A DNA stretch of 64,000 bases from a bacterium (GCA_016125225.1 WGME01000008.1:62001-126000); one strand, 5' to 3'; positions 44,662 through 54,396 are shown, counted from the first letter of the stretch. Program-made: numbers and translations. Notes: a model not told the origin generated them from the letters alone.

Positions 44662-45216
44662 CTAGTTCGGCGTGTTGCCGATGGTGTCGACCTTGTCGTC
44701 GATGTCATTGACGCGATCCAAGGTGATCGCGCTGATGATCAGCGAAGCAATCACAGCGGCCGCGATGATGACCGTACCACCGCCCATGGCACCGAACTGA
44801 CCACGGGTGCCATTTTCACCCAGAACCAGCAGGGCTTGTTCTTTTGCGGCGGGAGGAGCGACTTCGCTCTGCCAGACGCGGTAGGTGCCGACGGTCTTGC
44901 CGCTGGCAATTTCGTACACACCACCACGCAGACCCTTGACGGCGAACCGGCCATTGGCGTCGGTTGTGGTCTTGGCGACTTCATGGCTGCCCTGACGGAC
45001 GACCACTTCGGCGTTCTTGGCGGGGGTGCCGGTATGATCCACCACGCGGCCAGCGAACACGCCTTGCTCCAGACCGATGTCCAGAATCGAAGCGTTGGTC
45101 GACTGAACGGCAACCTTCTGCGAGCCTTGAGCGGCTTGCAGCGAGGGGGCGGGAATCATCAGGCCGAGTGTGGCAAGGGCCACGGCCGCCCCTTGAACCA
45201 GCGAGAAGTTCTTCAT
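44662..45216 (-). CDS. Secreted protein with carboxypeptidase-regulatory-like domain and C-terminal anchor (paralogue 1)
   Basis: The 184-residue protein has a signal peptide ending near LQAAQ, a beta-sandwich segment with GRVVDHTGTPAKNAEVVVRQG (as in carboxypeptidase regulatory-like domains), then a hydrophobic C-terminal helix VIIAAAVIASLIISAITLD followed by an Asp-rich end. It should be exported and C-terminally anchored. The gene at 45691-46251 is a paralogue with the same layout. ATG 45216 follows a gap of 474 bases after the paralogue. Function unknown. Confidence 0.78.
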   Translation of the reverse strand: MKNFSLVQGAAVALATLGLMIPAPSLQAAQGSQKVAVQSTNASILDIGLEQGVFAGRVVDHTGTPAKNAEVVVRQGSHEVAKTTTDANGRFAVKGLRGGVYEIASGKTVGTYRVWQSEVAPPAAKEQALLVLGENGTRGQFGAMGGGTVIIAAAVIASLIISAITLDRVNDIDDKVDTIGNTPN

Positions 45217-45690
45217 GTGCGTCGTTCTCCTTGTGACCCATCCTGGGAAGGCTCCCGCTGCCAGCTCACGGTCACAAAAGCAGCGAGGACGACTGGAGCG
45301 TCGCGGCATATGCCGACCATCCCGAGGTCATGAAAACAACACAGGTCTCTATGTAGCGACACACTACGCGAGCTTCCTGCGTGCCGACATCCTCCGCACC
45401 CAGTCCATTGCAATCTATCGGACTCACCCAAAAGATTGCTTCACTCGGATCGTCGTGATTTTCCGGCTTGTTCGCTCAAATCCGCGACAGGTCTCGCGAA
45501 TCCGCAAAGTTTCGCAAGAGTTCGGCAGAAATTGCTGAAGTTCATTGACCAGATGAGGTTTCTGCGCACGCTCAAAAAACGAAGAGGCCGGCCATTTCCG
45601 GGGGGCAGGAAATGGCCGGCCGTTCGATACGCAGCGTCGTGGGGGGAAACGAACAACCGCGATCGATTCTTCTGGTGGGAATGCTCAGCA
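45217..45690. other. Gap between paralogous secreted genes
   Basis: No coding gene is seen. The region must hold the promoter of the 44662-45216 gene near its left end and a strong terminator for the upstream paralogue at 45586-45621 (listed separately). Confidence 0.5.
45586..45621 (-). terminator. Intrinsic terminator of the paralogue 2 gene
   Basis: A perfect 14-bp stem (45586-45599 with 45608-45621) with an 8-base loop; on the minus strand it is followed by a short spacer and six T residues (45575-45580 as A on the plus strand). It lies downstream of the minus-strand gene ending at 45691. Confidence 0.85.
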
Positions 45691-46251
45691 CTAGTTCGCG
45701 GTATTACCAAGTTGATCCACTTTGTCATCCACGCTGTTCACCTTATCGAGGGTGATCGCGGAGATGATGACACTGGCAATGACTGCTGCTGTGAGAAGCA
45801 GCAGGGTCGGATCGACGGCACCAAACTGGCCACGGGCTCCGTTTTCGCCCATCACCAGGAGGGCGTGTCCCTTCGCAACCGGCGGAGCGGCCTTTTCATT
45901 CCAGACCCGGAAGGTTCCCTGGGTGTTGCCTGCAGAGGCGGTGTAGTTGCCAGGACGGACGTTTTCGACTGAGAAGACGCCCTTCTCGTTGGTGACCGTC
46001 TTGGCGACCACCTTATCGCCTTGCTTCACAACCACTTCCCGATTTTTGAGAGCGGTTCCGGTGTGATCGACGACGCGACCGGTGAACGCACCATTCAGCA
46101 GGACCACATCGGCTGCCAGCTTGGCATCGGACTTTGCGACAATTGTCGCTGTTGATTTACCGGGTTGAGCGAATACCGGCGCCTGGGGCACCAACATTCC
46201 CATGGCCGCCAGACTCAAAGCGGCGCCGCGAATCAAGGTCGTCGTCTTCAT
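45691..46251 (-). CDS. Secreted protein with carboxypeptidase-regulatory-like domain and C-terminal anchor (paralogue 2)
   Basis: The 186-residue protein has a signal peptide ending near VFAQPGK, a GRVVDHTGTALKNREVVVKQG segment, and a C-terminal hydrophobic helix LLTAAVIASVIISAITLD with an Asp-rich end. It is clearly a paralogue of 44662-45216. AAAGGA lies five bases before ATG 46251; ATG 46254 is next to it. The gene ends before a strong terminator. The pair may be surface components controlled by the nearby ECF system; that is inference. Confidence 0.78.
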   Translation of the reverse strand: MKTTTLIRGAALSLAAMGMLVPQAPVFAQPGKSTATIVAKSDAKLAADVVLLNGAFTGRVVDHTGTALKNREVVVKQGDKVVAKTVTNEKGVFSVENVRPGNYTASAGNTQGTFRVWNEKAAPPVAKGHALLVMGENGARGQFGAVDPTLLLLTAAVIASVIISAITLDKVNSVDDKVDQLGNTAN

Positions 46252-46733
46252 CATATTCCTTTCGTTAAGTCGTGTTTCGCAGGGTTCAATTCGTGCAAAG
46301 GCGGCCCGCCCGGCAAATTGGCGGCATGGCCGGCGCGGACCCCACGCCGACGACTCTTCCGTTCCGTGGATGATTCCACGGAAACAGCTCTCCACAGTTC
46401 ATGAATGACGATAGGCAGTTTTGATGGGATTCCTGGGCTCAATCCGTTACCTGCCAGGTTGTTGGACGCTGTCAGGTGTTTGGCTGACCCAAGTGTGGCG
46501 GGGAGTATAGTGATGTCACGAAGTGGGTCAATCGGAGAATGATCCTCTTCACCTCAAGATCGTTTTTTTTGGTAGAGTTGGCACAGTCAGCAGCTAACTT
46601 CGGCAGTTTCTGCAAGGTCTGTCAGGTCTTCCTCGCCAGCATGATGCATAATTGCCACATCATCCGGGAAATGTGCGCACAGACGTCAATCGAACGCGGC
46701 GCCCTGATCGGACTCATGTGGAGTGTTGACGGC
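46252..46733. other. Intergenic region upstream of PLA2-like gene
   Basis: A 482-base stretch between divergent genes. A TATAGT hexamer at 46506-46511 could be a -10 element with no good -35 partner. An oligo-T run lies near 46563. No gene is supported here; an open frame from 46539 just extends the downstream gene. Confidence 0.35.
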
Positions 46734-47096
46734 ATGCGCGGCTTATGGATTGCCTTGGGACTCATGTGCGTCGGTCTGACGCCAGAACTCGCTGTTGGCC
46801 AGGATTGGGGCGGCTGCCCACCGTGGAGGCCCTGTGGTGGCGGCAACACCTTTGGAGGCAATTTTCTGATGCCTCAAGGCTTCTATGGTGTCGACTTCCG
46901 CCCGGCCTGTGCCCAGCACGATGCCTGTCTGGCTAATCCGTACAATTCCCGCTTCGCCTGCGATCAACAGTTTCTGGCCGGCATGTACGATGCCTGTGCC
47001 TGCTCGCCCCACCCCTTGCTCTGCCGCCACAAAGCCCGCATGTACTATGTCGGAACCCGCATGTTCGGCACGCTGTATCGGCAGGGGGCTCCCTGA
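46734..47096 (+). CDS. Secreted phospholipase A2-like protein
   Basis: The 120-residue product has a signal peptide (LWIALGLMCVGLTPELAVGQ) and a Cys-rich core with ACAQHDACLANPYNSRFACDQQF, which contains the C-x2-HD-x-C arrangement of phospholipase A2 active sites. Prokaryotic relatives cleave the sn-2 ester of glycerophospholipids in the presence of calcium. The start at 46734 has GGAG upstream; 46716 is possible. At 120 residues it is about the size of group XIV bacterial enzymes. The calcium loop is not obvious, so activity is unproven. Confidence 0.62.
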   Translation: MRGLWIALGLMCVGLTPELAVGQDWGGCPPWRPCGGGNTFGGNFLMPQGFYGVDFRPACAQHDACLANPYNSRFACDQQFLAGMYDACACSPHPLLCRHKARMYYVGTRMFGTLYRQGAP

Positions 47097-47627
47097 CACC
47101 TAATTGATTGACGACACAAGACCGACAACGGTTCGTGCAGATTTTTTACCGTTCTGTGATCTTCCAATCGCTGCAGCACGTATGGACCATGTCGGTTGTG
47201 GAGCAGCCATCACCAGCCAGCCGCGTATTGGTGCTTTTCATAATGAACAACTTTGCGTTTTCACCTCACCACTGTTGGAATGACTCCGGAACTCTGGCGG
47301 ACTCACTCATTTTTTCCTGAAAATTCTGGCGACGATCGTGCGTTGAAAGGAACAGCGGGCCAAACATTTCCAGCCTTGTTGATCACCAGCAGACCAACTT
47401 GCTCACACATCGCCGGAACCTACCAGTCTTCGCGGGGATGACCTGGCCAGAAGCACTGGGACAACGATGAGCCGTCTTCAACCTTGGTGTTGTTGAACGT
47501 GCTGGTCAGAGCCAACAACGGGCGATTCGTCAGCCATCTTGTGCGGATCGGGGTGCGCATCGGGTGCAGAGTTGAGGTTGGGATCAGAACATCTGGGGCG
47601 AACACCATTACCGGGGGTCCACATATC
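47097..47627. other. Gene-free interval before haem peroxidase
   Basis: I see no supported gene, RNA or strong repeat in these 531 bases. An in-frame upstream start at 47484 for the peroxidase lacks a signal peptide and is not preferred. Confidence 0.4.
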
Positions 47628-49628
47628 ATGAGTTTCCACACCAGAACATGGCAGTTCACATTCACGTTGGCGGCGGTCGCCGTCATGGCACAGCCTTTAA
47701 CGGCGCAGGCTCAACGAATCACGGCCAAAAATCCGCCGGCACAATCGACCGCGAACAGTGCCAGCCTGATTGAAGTCAACAGGGTTCGCGCGATCGATGG
47801 CACGAACAGTTCCGGCATCGATGGAGCCGGAGCCACCAATGCGACTCTGCTGCGTATCAGTCCGGTCGACTATCCCGATGATGGAACGGGCACCACGATT
47901 CTGACGAGTCCGGGACGTGCCAATCCCCGCACGATCAGCAATCGCATCGCTGCTCAGGGAAATCAGTCGATTGTCAATAATCGGAATCTGACAGACTTCA
48001 TCTGGGCCTGGGGACAATTTGTTGATCACGATCTCGACCTGACCAGCACCAGCCCGAATGCAGGGTCTGCCCCCATCACTCTCGAAGATCCCAACGATAT
48101 TCTGGGACCGAACCCGATTCCGTTTGATCGTTCCCTGTTTGTCTCGGGCACTGGGGTATCCGGCTCACCACGGCAGCAGGCCAATGAACTGACCGCTTTC
48201 CTCGATGGTTCGAATGTGTATGGTTCCGACCTGATTCGCTCGCAAACCTTGCGAACCTTCCAGAACGGGCTACTGGAAACCAGTACTGGCGATCTGCTGC
48301 CGTTCAACACCGCGGGCTTACCGAACGCCGGAGGCACCGGAGCCAACCAGTTTCTGGCGGGCGATGTCCGTTCCAATGAAAATGTGATGCTCACTTCGCT
48401 CCACACGCTCTTTGTGCGTGAACACAATCGTGTGGCACAACTGCTCGCCTTGCAAGACCCGGACGCCACCGATGAAGTGATCTATCAACTCGCCCGGAAA
48501 ATCGTCGGAGCAGAAATCCAGGCGATTACCTATCGGGAATGGTTACCCGCGTTGATGGGGAAACGGGCGCCGGATATCCGCAAGATTTCGTTTGATCCCA
48601 ATGTCGATGCCGGAGTCACTACCGAGTTCTCCACGGCTTTATTCCGTGTCGGTCATACCCTGCTCTCTTCGAATCTGCCACTGGCTGAGAATGGGCAAGT
48701 CGTTTCCGGTGTGCCCTTGCTGACGGCGTTCTTCAACCCTGCATTTCTGGCGAACGATCCCCAAAATGTCGATCGCTTACTGGGAGGCTTCGGGTTCCAG
48801 AAGTCTCAGGAGATCGACAACAAAATTGTGGACGACGTCCGCAACTTCCTGTTTGGCCCACCCGGAGCCGGGGGGATGGATCTCGCAGCCCTCAATATCC
48901 AGCGCGGCCGCGATCATGGTTTGCCCGACTACAATACGGTTCGAGTGGCTTATGGTCTCAAGCGAGCCAACAGCTTCAAACAAATCACATCCCGAAAAGA
49001 TGTGCAGGAGGCCCTCGAAGAGCTATACACGACTGTTGATAACATCGATGTCTGGGTCGGGGCCCTCGCGGAAGATCACCTGCCGGGGAGCAGTTTGGGA
49101 CCGTTGCTGTCGGCTGGATTGGCGGACCAATTCACACGAGCCGTCGCCGGGGACAAGTTCTTCTTCATCCGCGATCACGATCTGCAGCAAGTTGCCGCGG
49201 TGGCGGCCATCAATCTCTCGCAACTGACCTTGGCCGATGTGATTCGTGCGAACACGATTGTGGCCAAGCTGCCGGACAATGTTTTCCTGCTCACGCCGGG
49301 TGTGACCAGCGATGTCACGGCTCAGTTTGATCAGGCCAGCAACCGGGTGTATGTCATTGGTAATCGCGGCGACAATTCGGTCATGGTGGTGCATACTCCC
49401 GCCGGCTTGATGTTGGTCGGCCAGCATGGAACGCGAATCAACGGGAAAGCCTCAACGCTCATCCTCAAAGCCAGCAAACCCAGCCTGACCGTCGACTTGG
49501 GAGAGGGAAGCGATTCGCTCATCCTTTTCGCGGGCAAGTTTGCCGACGGCCTGATCAACATGGGTGGGGGCACGAACTCCTTCCAATCGATTCTGACGAC
49601 ATTCGACGAAGTAATCACGAGTCCATAG
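47628..49628 (+). CDS. Secreted animal-type haem peroxidase
   Basis: The 666-residue protein has a signal peptide ending near PLTAQAQ and the peroxidase-cyclooxygenase family motifs: the distal-His region WAWGQFVDHDLDLT, REHNRVAQLL, the proximal-His region FRVGHTLLSSNL, and NIQRGRDHGLPDYN. These enzymes oxidise halides or phenols with hydrogen peroxide. The last 130 residues are a beta-rich, calx-like tail with a hydrophobic end. ATG 47628 is preferred because it gives the signal peptide. A terminator follows at 49668. The physiological substrate is unknown. Confidence 0.92.
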   Translation: MSFHTRTWQFTFTLAAVAVMAQPLTAQAQRITAKNPPAQSTANSASLIEVNRVRAIDGTNSSGIDGAGATNATLLRISPVDYPDDGTGTTILTSPGRANPRTISNRIAAQGNQSIVNNRNLTDFIWAWGQFVDHDLDLTSTSPNAGSAPITLEDPNDILGPNPIPFDRSLFVSGTGVSGSPRQQANELTAFLDGSNVYGSDLIRSQTLRTFQNGLLETSTGDLLPFNTAGLPNAGGTGANQFLAGDVRSNENVMLTSLHTLFVREHNRVAQLLALQDPDATDEVIYQLARKIVGAEIQAITYREWLPALMGKRAPDIRKISFDPNVDAGVTTEFSTALFRVGHTLLSSNLPLAENGQVVSGVPLLTAFFNPAFLANDPQNVDRLLGGFGFQKSQEIDNKIVDDVRNFLFGPPGAGGMDLAALNIQRGRDHGLPDYNTVRVAYGLKRANSFKQITSRKDVQEALEELYTTVDNIDVWVGALAEDHLPGSSLGPLLSAGLADQFTRAVAGDKFFFIRDHDLQQVAAVAAINLSQLTLADVIRANTIVAKLPDNVFLLTPGVTSDVTAQFDQASNRVYVIGNRGDNSVMVVHTPAGLMLVGQHGTRINGKASTLILKASKPSLTVDLGEGSDSLILFAGKFADGLINMGGGTNSFQSILTTFDEVITSP

Positions 49629-49667
49629 TAAGGTTGAGAGTCGATGGTTGAGGGTTGAGAGTTCAGG

Positions 49668-49705
49668 GCGGAAGGCAAAACCAATGTGTTTACCTTCCGC
49701 TTTTT
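49668..49705 (+). terminator. Intrinsic terminator after peroxidase gene
   Basis: An 8-bp stem (49668-49675 with 49693-49700) extends by three A-T pairs inside, and is followed at once by five T residues. Confidence 0.78.
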
Positions 49706-49769
49706 GCTTTCCGCATTCTGTTCTTGAATGCGACTCGCGAACGCATTTCGTCTCCGATAAAATGACCGC

Positions 49770-50906
49770 ATGGCTGGAAATACATTTGGGCAAGCGTTGC
49801 GGATCACCACGGCGGGCGAGAGTCACGGGCCGGGGAATGTCGTGATTATCGATGGTGTCCCCGCGGGGATTTCCTTGTCTGTCGAAGACCTGCTATTCGA
49901 CCTGAATCGCCGCCGCCCCGGACAAAGTCACATTGTGACACAGCGGCAGGAAGCCGATCTTCCCGAGATTCTCTCCGGCGTCTTCGAAGGAAAGACTACC
50001 GGTACCAGCCTGGCCATCCTGATCCGCAATGAAGATCAGCGAAGCAAAGATTACAGCAACATCCAGAACGTCTACCGCCCGGGCCATGCCGACTATTCGT
50101 TTGATGCCAAATATGGCTTCCGCGATTACCGGGGCGGCGGACGCAGCAGTGCCCGTGAAACGACTGTGCGGGTAGCTGCCGGGGTGGTCGCCAAGAAGAT
50201 TCTGCAAGCCGCGTTTGGGGGCGAAGTGATCGGCTATGTGGTTCAGGTGGGCCACATCCGGGCCAACATTGCCGATCCCGCAGCCGTGACGATGGAGCAG
50301 GTCGAGAAGCTCCCGAACGGTGAACCGAACATTGTTCGCTGCCCTGATGCCGCTGCGGCTGCTCAGATGGTCGAACTGATCGAAGCCGTCCGCAAACAGG
50401 GCGATTCCATCGGCGGCGCGGCAGAGATTGTGGCGACACATGTCCCCGCAGGTTTGGGCGAACCGGTCTTCGACAAATTGAAAGCCGATCTCGCCAAGGC
50501 CCTCTTCAGTTTGCCGGCCGTGCTTGGTGTCGAATACGGCATCGGTTTTGGTTGTGTGACCATGCGGGGCAGCGAACACAACGACCACTTTATTCCCGAT
50601 CCGCAACATCCCACCGACGGTCATCCCGGCATCACTACGGATACCAATCGGCATGGTGGCATGTTGGGGGGCATCACCACCGGGTTACCGATCGTGCTGC
50701 GGGCTGCCGTGAAACCGACGAGCAGCCTGCCGATCGCCCAGCCCACGGTGACACAACAAGGCGAAGCCACGACGATCCAAACCAAGGGACGTCATGACCC
50801 GTGCCTGTTGCCGCGTTTCATCCCGATGGCGGAAGCGATGGTCGCCATCGTGATTGCCGATCATTGGCTGCGTCACTGCGGGCAAAGCCGAGCCCTCTCT
50901 CATTGA
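49770..50906 (+). CDS. aroC: Chorismate synthase
   Basis: The 378-residue enzyme converts EPSP to chorismate with reduced FMN, at the end of the shikimate pathway. It has the signatures ITTAGESHGPG, RPGHADYSFDAKYGFRDYRGGGRSSARET and GGITTGLPIV. The length is usual. It stands alone with a terminator-like palindrome after its stop. Confidence 0.96.
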   Translation: MAGNTFGQALRITTAGESHGPGNVVIIDGVPAGISLSVEDLLFDLNRRRPGQSHIVTQRQEADLPEILSGVFEGKTTGTSLAILIRNEDQRSKDYSNIQNVYRPGHADYSFDAKYGFRDYRGGGRSSARETTVRVAAGVVAKKILQAAFGGEVIGYVVQVGHIRANIADPAAVTMEQVEKLPNGEPNIVRCPDAAAAAQMVELIEAVRKQGDSIGGAAEIVATHVPAGLGEPVFDKLKADLAKALFSLPAVLGVEYGIGFGCVTMRGSEHNDHFIPDPQHPTDGHPGITTDTNRHGGMLGGITTGLPIVLRAAVKPTSSLPIAQPTVTQQGEATTIQTKGRHDPCLLPRFIPMAEAMVAIVIADHWLRHCGQSRALSH

Positions 50907-50963
50907 TCCTGGCTCTATTGAGCTGTATTGCCCAGCGCGTGATTTGATCCGGGACAGAATGCA

Positions 50964-51004
50964 GAAAGGATGTAGCGCACGCTGGGGGCTCGCTACATCC
51001 TTTC
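50964..51004. terminator. Perfect 14-bp palindrome between convergent genes
   Basis: GAAAGGATGTAGCG at 50964-50977 is exactly complementary to 50991-51004 around a 13-base loop. It lies between convergent aroC and the EF-hand gene and probably terminates both, although no long T-run follows. Confidence 0.7.
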
Positions 51005-51029
51005 GATTCACGCAGATCGACTGCGGTGA

Positions 51030-52235
51030 TTACTCGGCTTCGGGACGCTTGGGACGCCCGTCGTTCTGACCTTCCGGTTGACCGGGTCGTGGTCCCCGGG
51101 CTCCTTCGAAACCGGCCCGCAATTCCGCTTCGGTAATGAAGCCGTCACTGTCCTTGTCCATGCGGGCAAAGTTTTCTTTCAGACGCTCGGGCGCTTCGTC
51201 CTTCGAGATCTTGCCATCGCCGTTGGCATCCATCCGGGCGAAGAAGGGATTGGCTCCAGCACCAGTGCGACCCGCCGGACGTTCTCCGTCTCCCGGCCGA
51301 CCTTCGGGTCGTGCCATTTCCGGACCACCGGGCATCGGACCGCGACCGCCGGGGAAGCCCATCAGTTCGGGCGGATCGATTTTGCCATCATTGTTAGTAT
51401 CGAGTTCGCTGAAGTGATCGACGGCCTTGGCCAGTTCTTCTTTCGAGATCGCTCCATCGTGATCGGTATCGAGGATAGCAAAGACGCGCGGGCCGCGCCC
51501 CATGCCACCCATGGGCGGACGACCTTCCATACCGGGCTGTCCCTCGGGGTTCGGGCGACCATCGGGACCGGGTCGGCCTTCGGCCATCATCTTCCGCATC
51601 GAGGCTTCAAAGTCTTCGCGGGTCAGTTCATCCTTACCCGCTTCATCAAACAAACGGCCCATGCGATCCCGCAAGAACTCGGGGAGTTCGCTCTTAGCGA
51701 GCTTGCCGTCTTTGTTCTGATCGAGCCGCTCGAACATCTGACCGCCGCCCGGGCCGGGGCCACCAGCGAACCGCCCAAAGTCTTCCATCGTCAAAGCGTC
51801 TTTGCCCAGGCGTTCAAACAGCGGACGAATCCGATCCCGAAACTCGGCAGGCACCTCTTCCAAAGTCACCTTGCCATCTTTGTCACGATCGAGCATTTCA
51901 AACCGTTGACGGGCATCGCCCATGCCACCGCGCGGACCTTCGCCACCCAACGGAGCTAAGGGCACACTCGGATTCTCCGTCGGTTTATTGGCCGCGATGA
52001 ATTCGTCCTTGGTCAAAGCGCCATCGCCATCTTTGTCGCCGGCGCGGACCGAGCGTTCAAAAAACCGCTTCTGCCCTTCGCCGACTTCGTCAGCCGTTAA
52101 TTTGCCATCGCCGTTTTTATCCAGCGATTGAAACAAGTCTTCGGGTTTGGGAACGCCATCCTGAGCGGCCGCAAACGAAGTCCAACCCATGGCGACGGCG
52201 ACGGTCGCCGTCAGTGAAATGCGTGTCAGCCACAT
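51030..52235 (-). CDS. Secreted EF-hand repeat protein
   Basis: The 401-residue protein has a signal peptide ending near SFAAAQDG and about eight EF-hand-like loops (DKNGDGKLTADE, DKDGDGALTKDE, DRDKDGKVTLEE, DQNKDGKLAKSE, DTDHDGAISKEE, DTNNDGKIDPPE, DANGDGKISKDE, DKDSDGFITEAE) linked by Gly/Pro/Arg-rich spacers. It should bind calcium outside the cytoplasm. ATG 52235 gives the signal peptide. Such proteins are common in Planctomycetota and their role is unknown. Confidence 0.88.
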   Translation of the reverse strand: MWLTRISLTATVAVAMGWTSFAAAQDGVPKPEDLFQSLDKNGDGKLTADEVGEGQKRFFERSVRAGDKDGDGALTKDEFIAANKPTENPSVPLAPLGGEGPRGGMGDARQRFEMLDRDKDGKVTLEEVPAEFRDRIRPLFERLGKDALTMEDFGRFAGGPGPGGGQMFERLDQNKDGKLAKSELPEFLRDRMGRLFDEAGKDELTREDFEASMRKMMAEGRPGPDGRPNPEGQPGMEGRPPMGGMGRGPRVFAILDTDHDGAISKEELAKAVDHFSELDTNNDGKIDPPELMGFPGGRGPMPGGPEMARPEGRPGDGERPAGRTGAGANPFFARMDANGDGKISKDEAPERLKENFARMDKDSDGFITEAELRAGFEGARGPRPGQPEGQNDGRPKRPEAE

Positions 52236-52355
52236 GATCGCACATCCTCGGAAAGTGTCATGAACGGCCACGGAGTTCAGAACGGACGTCTGATGGAGAT
52301 CGTCGGGCCATGGGGAGAATGAACCCGAAAGACTGGCAAAAGTTTCGTGCAAGGA

Positions 52356-53060
52356 TCACCGCCGACCAGCGGTCGTGCTCAAAAGCGGCCGCAACCGCTC
52401 ATCCCAGAGGGCATAACCCTCCATAGTCATGTGCAGTTGATCGGGCTTGAAGAGTTCAGGCCGGGGCAAACCATCGGCCCCGAGCATGGCGTCCCAGATA
52501 TCGATCGAGGCTTCCAGCGGCTGATCTTTCTGCGAAACGAGTACCAGCGCATTCGCCTGCTGTGCTACCTCTCGCAGAGCCCACCGCTTGCCACTCGGCT
52601 TGATCGGAACCCAGACGATTTTCGTCTCGGGCAGTTTCTTGTGCACCCGCGTGACGAATTCGCGGTAGTCGGCGGCGATCTGCTCGGCGGTACGCCCCCG
52701 CCCCATATCGTTGTCGCCGCAGTAAACCACTATCACGTCCGGAGTGTGCTTCGCCAGAATGCGGTCGGCATAATGCAGCACATCGGGCCAGGTCGAACCG
52801 CCGAAGCCACGATTCACGCAGGGCACACCGGGAAACGATTGCGGCAAGTCCCACATGCGTATGCTCGAACTGCCGATGAAAAGGTTTCCGCCCGGCTGCG
52901 GTGGCGATTTTTCATCGGCCGCTTCGAACTTAGCAATCTCCGCCGCAAAGCGTTCCGGTCCGGCGGCCGGCGGTTGAGCGGCGATGTCACTGGCCGACAG
53001 CAGCAGCCATAAACATCCCCCAGCCAGAATTTTCGACAACGGTCGGCAGAAGGCACGCAT
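52356..53060 (-). CDS. Secreted SGNH/GDSL-type hydrolase
   Basis: The 234-residue protein has a signal peptide (LLLSASDIAAQ), the SGNH block I variant IGSSSIRMW, block II with NRGFGGSTWPD, the GDND block III, and DQLHMTMEGY with the Asp-His pair of block V. Relatives remove acetyl or acyl groups from sugars and lipids outside the cell. The start at 53060 gives the signal peptide. It faces the tRNA gene and sits upstream of the EF-hand gene on the same strand. Confidence 0.87.
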   Translation of the reverse strand: MRAFCRPLSKILAGGCLWLLLSASDIAAQPPAAGPERFAAEIAKFEAADEKSPPQPGGNLFIGSSSIRMWDLPQSFPGVPCVNRGFGGSTWPDVLHYADRILAKHTPDVIVVYCGDNDMGRGRTAEQIAADYREFVTRVHKKLPETKIVWVPIKPSGKRWALREVAQQANALVLVSQKDQPLEASIDIWDAMLGADGLPRPELFKPDQLHMTMEGYALWDERLRPLLSTTAGRR

Positions 53061-53239
53061 CAGAGATTCCCATTTCGAAGTGGATGTGACGGTGCAATAT
53101 CTTACCAAATCGCCATTTAAGTCACGAGCGGAGTGCCCTTGGGTGCAGGAAATGAAAAACTTCGATTCCAGCACCCTTTCCTTCTCCGCCGCAGCCGATA
53201 TACTCTCCGTACCGGTCGGTCAGCCGATCAGGTTCTTGT

Positions 53240-53316
<77 letters not shown>

Positions 53317-53326
53317 AATTCGTGAG

Positions 53327-53351
53327 AACCCCTGTTTTTACAGGGGTTTTT
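53327..53351 (+). terminator. Intrinsic terminator after initiator tRNA
   Basis: A 9-bp stem (53327-53335 with 53340-53348) with a TTTT loop is followed by three more T residues. Confidence 0.85.
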
Positions 53352-53505
53352 GCGTTTCCGGTCTCAGTATGTGACCCATCCCCGTTAAATCTGACACCCC
53401 GAGTTTTGAAATCATTACCGCGATTGGGTGGCCCGGATCTCCACGCGATGCATTCCCAGCACTGGGCCGACAGTTACATCCCAGTCAGAATCGGTCTCGA
53501 AGTCA

Positions 53506-54321
53506 TCACTTCACTCGTCCCATGACAAATTCGAAGGCTTCAACCGCATCGGCGTAAGTCGTGGAATGGCCGCCTTCGGGACGGTCAATTAACAGAACGG
53601 GACGATCCAGTTTTTTGAGCACGGCCGCCAGACGCTGCACGCTTTGCGGCGGAACGACGGCGTCATTTCCTCCAACAGTCATCGCCACCGGCATGGTGAA
53701 CCGTTCCGGCCAATACTCAGCGCTGCGCTTCTTGTATTCTCCAGCAAGGTCGGCTTTCGCCCCGCCGAAGGAGGCCGAGATGGCATCCTGAAATCGCTCA
53801 TACTCCAGATGATTCGCTGTTCCGTTCATGGACACAACGCCATCGGTCAGCTCCGGGTGCAAGGCCGCAAATGTCAAAGCGGATGATCCACCCATGGAAG
53901 CGCCGGAAATAATGATCTTTCGCACTGGGTAGCGCCGCTTGAGATCTTGGATCACCTGGACCAGATCGGCCTCGGCGGCTGGCCCCATCCAGGATGTTTT
54001 CGCCCGGTAGTCGGGAGAAACGTACAGCATGCGATACTTCTTCGCGGTGTCCCGTGCCGCTTTCGCTTCCGCGAAATCGCCTTTGGCAAACTGCCAACGA
54101 TCGCTGCCATGCCCATGCAGAGCGATGAGGAGATCGACGTGATCGGCAGGCTGATCCTCGGGAAGCAGCAAGACGTATCGCTGCTCGGTTTGATCGATTT
54201 CTGCCGTGAAGGCGACGTCTTGCAGCTCGCCACCAATTGCCGCCACTGCGCGTGTAGCAATCATGCTGAGCGATGCAGCGATCACCAGAAACAATGCACG
54301 GCTTCGGTTCCACGATTTCAT
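53506..54321 (-). CDS. Secreted alpha/beta-hydrolase (esterase)
   Basis: The 271-residue protein has a signal peptide (FLVIAASLSMIATRAVAA), a nucleophile elbow SGASMGGS, an acid GGNDAVVP, and a base GGHSTTY, giving Ser-Asp-His in order. The fold is similar to phospholipase/carboxylesterase and PHB depolymerase-type proteins. It lies just after the initiator tRNA and before an area of mobile-element remains. The substrate is unknown. ATG 54321 is chosen; ATG 54333 is possible. Confidence 0.87.
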   Translation of the reverse strand: MKSWNRSRALFLVIAASLSMIATRAVAAIGGELQDVAFTAEIDQTEQRYVLLLPEDQPADHVDLLIALHGHGSDRWQFAKGDFAEAKAARDTAKKYRMLYVSPDYRAKTSWMGPAAEADLVQVIQDLKRRYPVRKIIISGASMGGSSALTFAALHPELTDGVVSMNGTANHLEYERFQDAISASFGGAKADLAGEYKKRSAEYWPERFTMPVAMTVGGNDAVVPPQSVQRLAAVLKKLDRPVLLIDRPEGGHSTTYADAVEAFEFVMGRVK

Positions 54322-54396
54322 AGACGATTCCATCTCCCGCAGGATGTAACGAATGTGCAACTCCAATCAGAATAAAGTAGTCACGACAATACCCCA

